The notes under the pieces were generated by a model. The model did not search any database, was not told the DNA's origin, and saw nothing but the letters and a program-made list of their open reading frames with translations. DNA of 64,000 nt from the NCBI RefSeq assembly GCF_014645495.1, contig NZ_BMLV01000001.1, forward strand, positions 748,410 through 812,409. Direction: 5' to 3'. Positions 60,903 through 64,000 of this stretch are shown here, one piece after another (within the stretch, counting starts at the first letter, position 1; every line of letters begins with the position of its first letter). Source of the stretch: Cloacibacterium rupense (lineage in GTDB: Bacteria > Bacteroidota > Bacteroidia > Flavobacteriales > Weeksellaceae). The translations under genes were made by a program, and so were the position numbers.

Positions 60903-63900
60903 TTACATAGCTTCCATTTTAAAGTTCATACTTTCTATTACTTTTACCAAAGCAGCTACGGTATCCATAGAAGTGAGACATGGTACCCCATTTTCTACAG
61001 AAGTTCTTCTGATTTGGAAACCATCTCTTTCAGATTGCTTTCCAGATTTGGTGGTGTTTACTACGTATTGTACTTTTCCTTTTTGGATCAAATCAATTAA
61101 ATTTACATCTTCTTCACCTATTTTATAACCAATTTTGGTTGTTATACCTCGTTCATTAAAATATTGTGCAGTTCCTTCCGTAGCCCAAATTCTGAAGCCC
61201 ATATCAAACAATCTTTTTGCCAAAGCAGCCGCTTCTGGTTTATCTTTATCAGAAATGGTAAATAAAAATGCCCCATGAAGTGGAACTTTTCTACCAGCAC
61301 CTACCAAACCTTTATACAAAGCTTTTTCTAAGGTTAAATCTTTACCCATTACTTCGCCCGTAGATTTCATTTCTGGGCCTAAGGTAATATCAACTTTCGT
61401 TAATTTTGAGAAAGAGAAAACCGGAACTTTTACATAAACCCCTTCCTTAATTGGAACTAACCCGTTTTCATAACCTAAATCTTTCAGTTTTGCGCCTAAA
61501 ATTGCTTTTGTAGCGAGATTCGCCATAGGAACGTCCGTAATTTTCGAAAGAAATGGAACCGTTCTAGACGAACGCGGATTTACCTCAATTACATAGACCT
61601 CATCTTCGAAAAGTACATATTGAATATTCATTAACCCAATCACATTGAGACCTCTTGCTAATCTTTCTGTATATTCTATCAATTGTTGATTGGCTTTTTC
61701 AGAAATATTTTGCGGAGGATACATTGCAATACTGTCTCCAGAGTGCACTCCTGCTCTTTCGATGTGTTCCATAATTCCTGGGATCACCACCGTTTCACCA
61801 TCACAAATTGCATCTACTTCTAGTTCTTTACCAATCATATATTTATCGATAAGAATAGGATGCTCTGGATTTACATCAACCGCAGTTTCCATATATCTCG
61901 CCAATTCTTCTTCGGCATATACAATTTCCATAGCTCTACCTCCCAAAACATAACTTGGTCTTACCAAAACTGGGAAACCTATTTCTCTAGCAATAACCAA
62001 TGCATCTTCTTTATTGAAACAAGTGCTTCCTTTCGGTTGAGGAATACCCAATTCTTGTAACGCTTTTTCGAATTTATCACGGTTTTCAGCTCTATCTAAG
62101 TCTTCTAAAGAAGTTCCTAAAATCTGTACACCGTGCGCTGCTAATTTATCTGCAAGGTTGATAGCGGTTTGTCCGCCAAACTGAACTACTACCCCTTTTG
62201 GTTTTTCTAGCTCTATGATGTTCATTACATCTTCTTCCGTAAGAGGTTCGAAGTATAATTTATCTGAAATAGAGAAATCTGTAGAAACTGTTTCGGGATT
62301 ATTATTGATGATAATCGCCTCGTAACCCATTTCTTTAATTGCCCAAACTGAGTGTACGGTTGCATAATCAAACTCCACACCTTGTCCAATTCTGATAGGA
62401 CCAGAACCTAAAACAATTACTTTTTCTTTATCAGAAACAATGCTTTCATTTTCCTCTTCGTAAGAACCGTAGAAATATGGGGTTTCACTTTCAAATTCTG
62501 CGGCGCAAGTATCTACCATTTTATAGACAGGCATCACTCCGTTTTCTTTTCTGAATTTAAAAATTTCTCTGTGGTCAGTCTCCCAAAGATGTGCAATATT
62601 AATATCTGAAAAACCTAATTTTTTGGCTTGAAGTAAAACTTCTTTATTGAATTTATTCTCAGAAATTGTTTTTTCGAAATCAACTAGTTTTTTGAATTTC
62701 CAAACAAAGAATTTATCGATTTTACTCCATTCTACAATAGTTTCCCAATCATATCCTCTTCTAAGCGCATCACCTATGATAAATAATCTTTCGTCATCAC
62801 ATACTCTTATTCTTCTTTCAATTTCCTCTTCGGTAAGTGCAGCTGCTTGTTTAGATTTAAGACCAAAATGCTGAATACCAGTTTCTAAAGAGCGAATAGC
62901 TTTCATTAAAGATTCTTCAAAAGTTCTTCCGATGGCCATTACTTCACCCGTAGCTTTCATTTGAGTAGAAAGTCTTCTGTCACCATGCTCGAATTTATCA
63001 AAAGGAAATCTAGGAATTTTGGTTACCACATAGTCCAAAGCTGGCTCGAAACAAGCATACGTTTTACCAGTTACAGGATTTAGCATTTCGTCTAGCGTAA
63101 GACCTACTGCAATTTTTGCCGCCAATTTTGCGATAGGATAACCCGTAGCTTTACTTGCCAAAGCAGATGAACGAGAAACTCTAGGATTTACTTCAATAAT
63201 ATAATAATCAAAAGAATGAGGATCTAGAGCCAATTGCACATTACAACCGCCTTCTATTCCTAAAGCTCTGATAATTTTGAGGGAAGCATTTCTCAACATT
63301 TGATATTCTCTATCTGAAAGTGTCTGAGAAGGCGCTACTACAATAGAATCTCCGGTATGTACCCCAACTGGGTCTATGTTTTCCATATTACAAACCACAA
63401 TAGCATTGTCATTTGCATCTCGCATTACCTCGTATTCTATTTCTTTGAAACCCGCAATTGATTTTTCAATAAGACACTGATTTACAGGACTATATTTAAG
63501 ACCATTAGCGGTAATTTCTTTTAATTCTGTTTCATTATTGGCAATTCCGCCACCTGTACCTCCCATTGTAAAAGCAGGACGAACGATTACAGGATAGCCA
63601 ATTTCTGCTGCAAAATTTAAAGCACCTTGCACATCATTTACAATATCAGAATCAGGCACAGGCTCATTCAATTCTCTCATCAAAGCACGGAAAAGTTCTC
63701 TATCTTCCGCTTGATTGATGGCAGAAAGTTTGGTTCCTAAAACCTCAACTCCACATTCTTCTAAAATCCCAGAATTTTGCAATTCTACTGCCATATTAAG
63801 GCCTGTTTGTCCGCCCAAAGTAGGCAAAAGCGCATCTGGTCTTTCTTTTCTGATGATATGACTTACAAAAGGTAAAGAGATAGGCTCTATGTAAACTTTA

Positions 63901-64000
63901 TCTGCAATTTCTTTATCCGTCATAATCGTAGCAGGATTCGAATTGATCAAAATTACTTTGTAACCTTCTTCTTTAAGAGCAAGGCAAGCCTGAGTTCCTG
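60903..64000 (-). CDS. carB: Carbamoyl-phosphate synthase large subunit, partial (5' end outside window)
   Basis: Makes carbamoyl phosphate from bicarbonate, ATP and ammonia handed on from CarA, for arginine and pyrimidine synthesis. About 1032 codons are visible, so only the first 30 to 40 residues are outside the window. The frame continues past the first apparent start (TTG 63950) to the window edge ([15 protein letters not shown]). ATP-grasp motifs: [17 protein letters not shown] in the first half and [19 protein letters not shown] in the second, with [18 protein letters not shown] and [15 protein letters not shown]. The allosteric (MGS-like) domain ends the protein. Terminator at 60814. 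Confidence 0.95.
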   Translation of the reverse strand, partial: GTQACLALKEEGYKVILINSNPATIMTDKEIADKVYIEPISLPFVSHIIRKERPDALLPTLGGQTGLNMAVELQNSGILEECGVEVLGTKLSAINQAEDRELFRALMRELNEPVPDSDIVNDVQGALNFAAEIGYPVIVRPAFTMGGTGGGIANNETELKEITANGLKYSPVNQCLIEKSIAGFKEIEYEVMRDANDNAIVVCNMENIDPVGVHTGDSIVVAPSQTLSDREYQMLRNASLKIIRALGIEGGCNVQLALDPHSFDYYIIEVNPRVSRSSALASKATGYPIAKLAAKIAVGLTLDEMLNPVTGKTYACFEPALDYVVTKIPRFPFDKFEHGDRRLSTQMKATGEVMAIGRTFEESLMKAIRSLETGIQHFGLKSKQAAALTEEEIERRIRVCDDERLFIIGDALRRGYDWETIVEWSKIDKFFVWKFKKLVDFEKTISENKFNKEVLLQAKKLGFSDINIAHLWETDHREIFKFRKENGVMPVYKMVDTCAAEFESETPYFYGSYEEENESIVSDKEKVIVLGSGPIRIGQGVEFDYATVHSVWAIKEMGYEAIIINNNPETVSTDFSISDKLYFEPLTEEDVMNIIELEKPKGVVVQFGGQTAINLADKLAAHGVQILGTSLEDLDRAENRDKFEKALQELGIPQPKGSTCFNKEDALVIAREIGFPVLVRPSYVLGGRAMEIVYAEEELARYMETAVDVNPEHPILIDKYMIGKELEVDAICDGETVVIPGIMEHIERAGVHSGDSIAMYPPQNISEKANQQLIEYTERLARGLNVIGLMNIQYVLFEDEVYVIEVNPRSSRTVPFLSKITDVPMANLATKAILGAKLKDLGYENGLVPIKEGVYVKVPVFSFSKLTKVDITLGPEMKSTGEVMGKDLTLEKALYKGLVGAGRKVPLHGAFLFTISDKDKPEAAALAKRLFDMGFRIWATEGTAQYFNERGITTKIGYKIGEEDVNLIDLIQKGKVQYVVNTTKSGKQSERDGFQIRRTSVENGVPCLTSMDTVAALVKVIESMNFKMEAM

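Overview
The window comes from a low-GC Bacteroidetes genome of the class Flavobacteriia, most like the Chryseobacterium/Cloacibacterium side of the Weeksellaceae. The genus cannot be fixed from sequence alone. Supporting signs are TANNTTTG-type -7 promoter boxes, weak or absent Shine-Dalgarno sites, Por-type (T9SS) C-terminal sorting tails on secreted proteases, a Bacteroidetes-type L-lysine 6-transaminase, and DUF4492 next to cydAB. Both ends cut genes: galE at the left and carB at the right.

Layout. 1-1,758: galE (partial) and a DegT-type sugar aminotransferase. 1,928-12,759: a secreted subtilase, a membrane-bound TPR/HTH regulator, PEP carboxylase, a YqhD-like alcohol dehydrogenase, a TPR protein, a MoCo-sulfurase-like class V aminotransferase and an SGNH hydrolase. 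12,806-26,643: a complete assimilatory sulfate-reduction locus, all on the minus strand, read cysH-cysD-cysN-cysK-cobA-cysJ-cysI, then an Rrf2 regulator, a TonB-dependent receptor and a fused siroheme-synthase/TauE-type permease. 26,878-32,901: a radical SAM protein, then a TetR/ABC/HlyD/TolC export operon. 33,061-42,068: GH3 glucosidase, a giant T9SS subtilase and topoisomerase III. 42,240-47,629: a DUF3108-like protein, tRNA-Ala(GGC), a DUF2007 protein and two amidohydrolase-family proteins. 47,767-51,142: lysine degradation (lat plus a semialdehyde dehydrogenase). 51,389-57,477: serB, small proteins, a haem-binding DUF3365 lipoprotein, and a cytochrome bd operon (DUF4492, cydA, cydB, a 37-aa membrane peptide, a NifX-like protein). 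57,630-64,000: esterase, Ada, lipoprotein, DUF2911 protein and carB.

The sulfur genes form one pathway. CysD/CysN make APS, an Fe-S-type CysH reduces APS directly to sulfite, CysJ/CysI reduce sulfite to sulfide, and CysK makes cysteine. CobA and the Met8-like half of the fusion protein supply siroheme for CysI. An Rrf2 protein is the obvious local regulator.

The most notable discovery is in the untranslated leader of this operon (26,226-26,643). It holds two tandem, trp-like transcription attenuators. Each has a short ORF with a Cys-Cys-Cys run (MKQIISNIAMCCCPLN, and a 37-aa peptide containing MCMMVCCC), followed by an intrinsic terminator. In each, an antiterminator strand starts 11-12 nt after the last Cys codon. 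The first ORF starts only a few bases after its predicted transcription start. This appears to be a double cysteine sensor reading charged tRNA-Cys.
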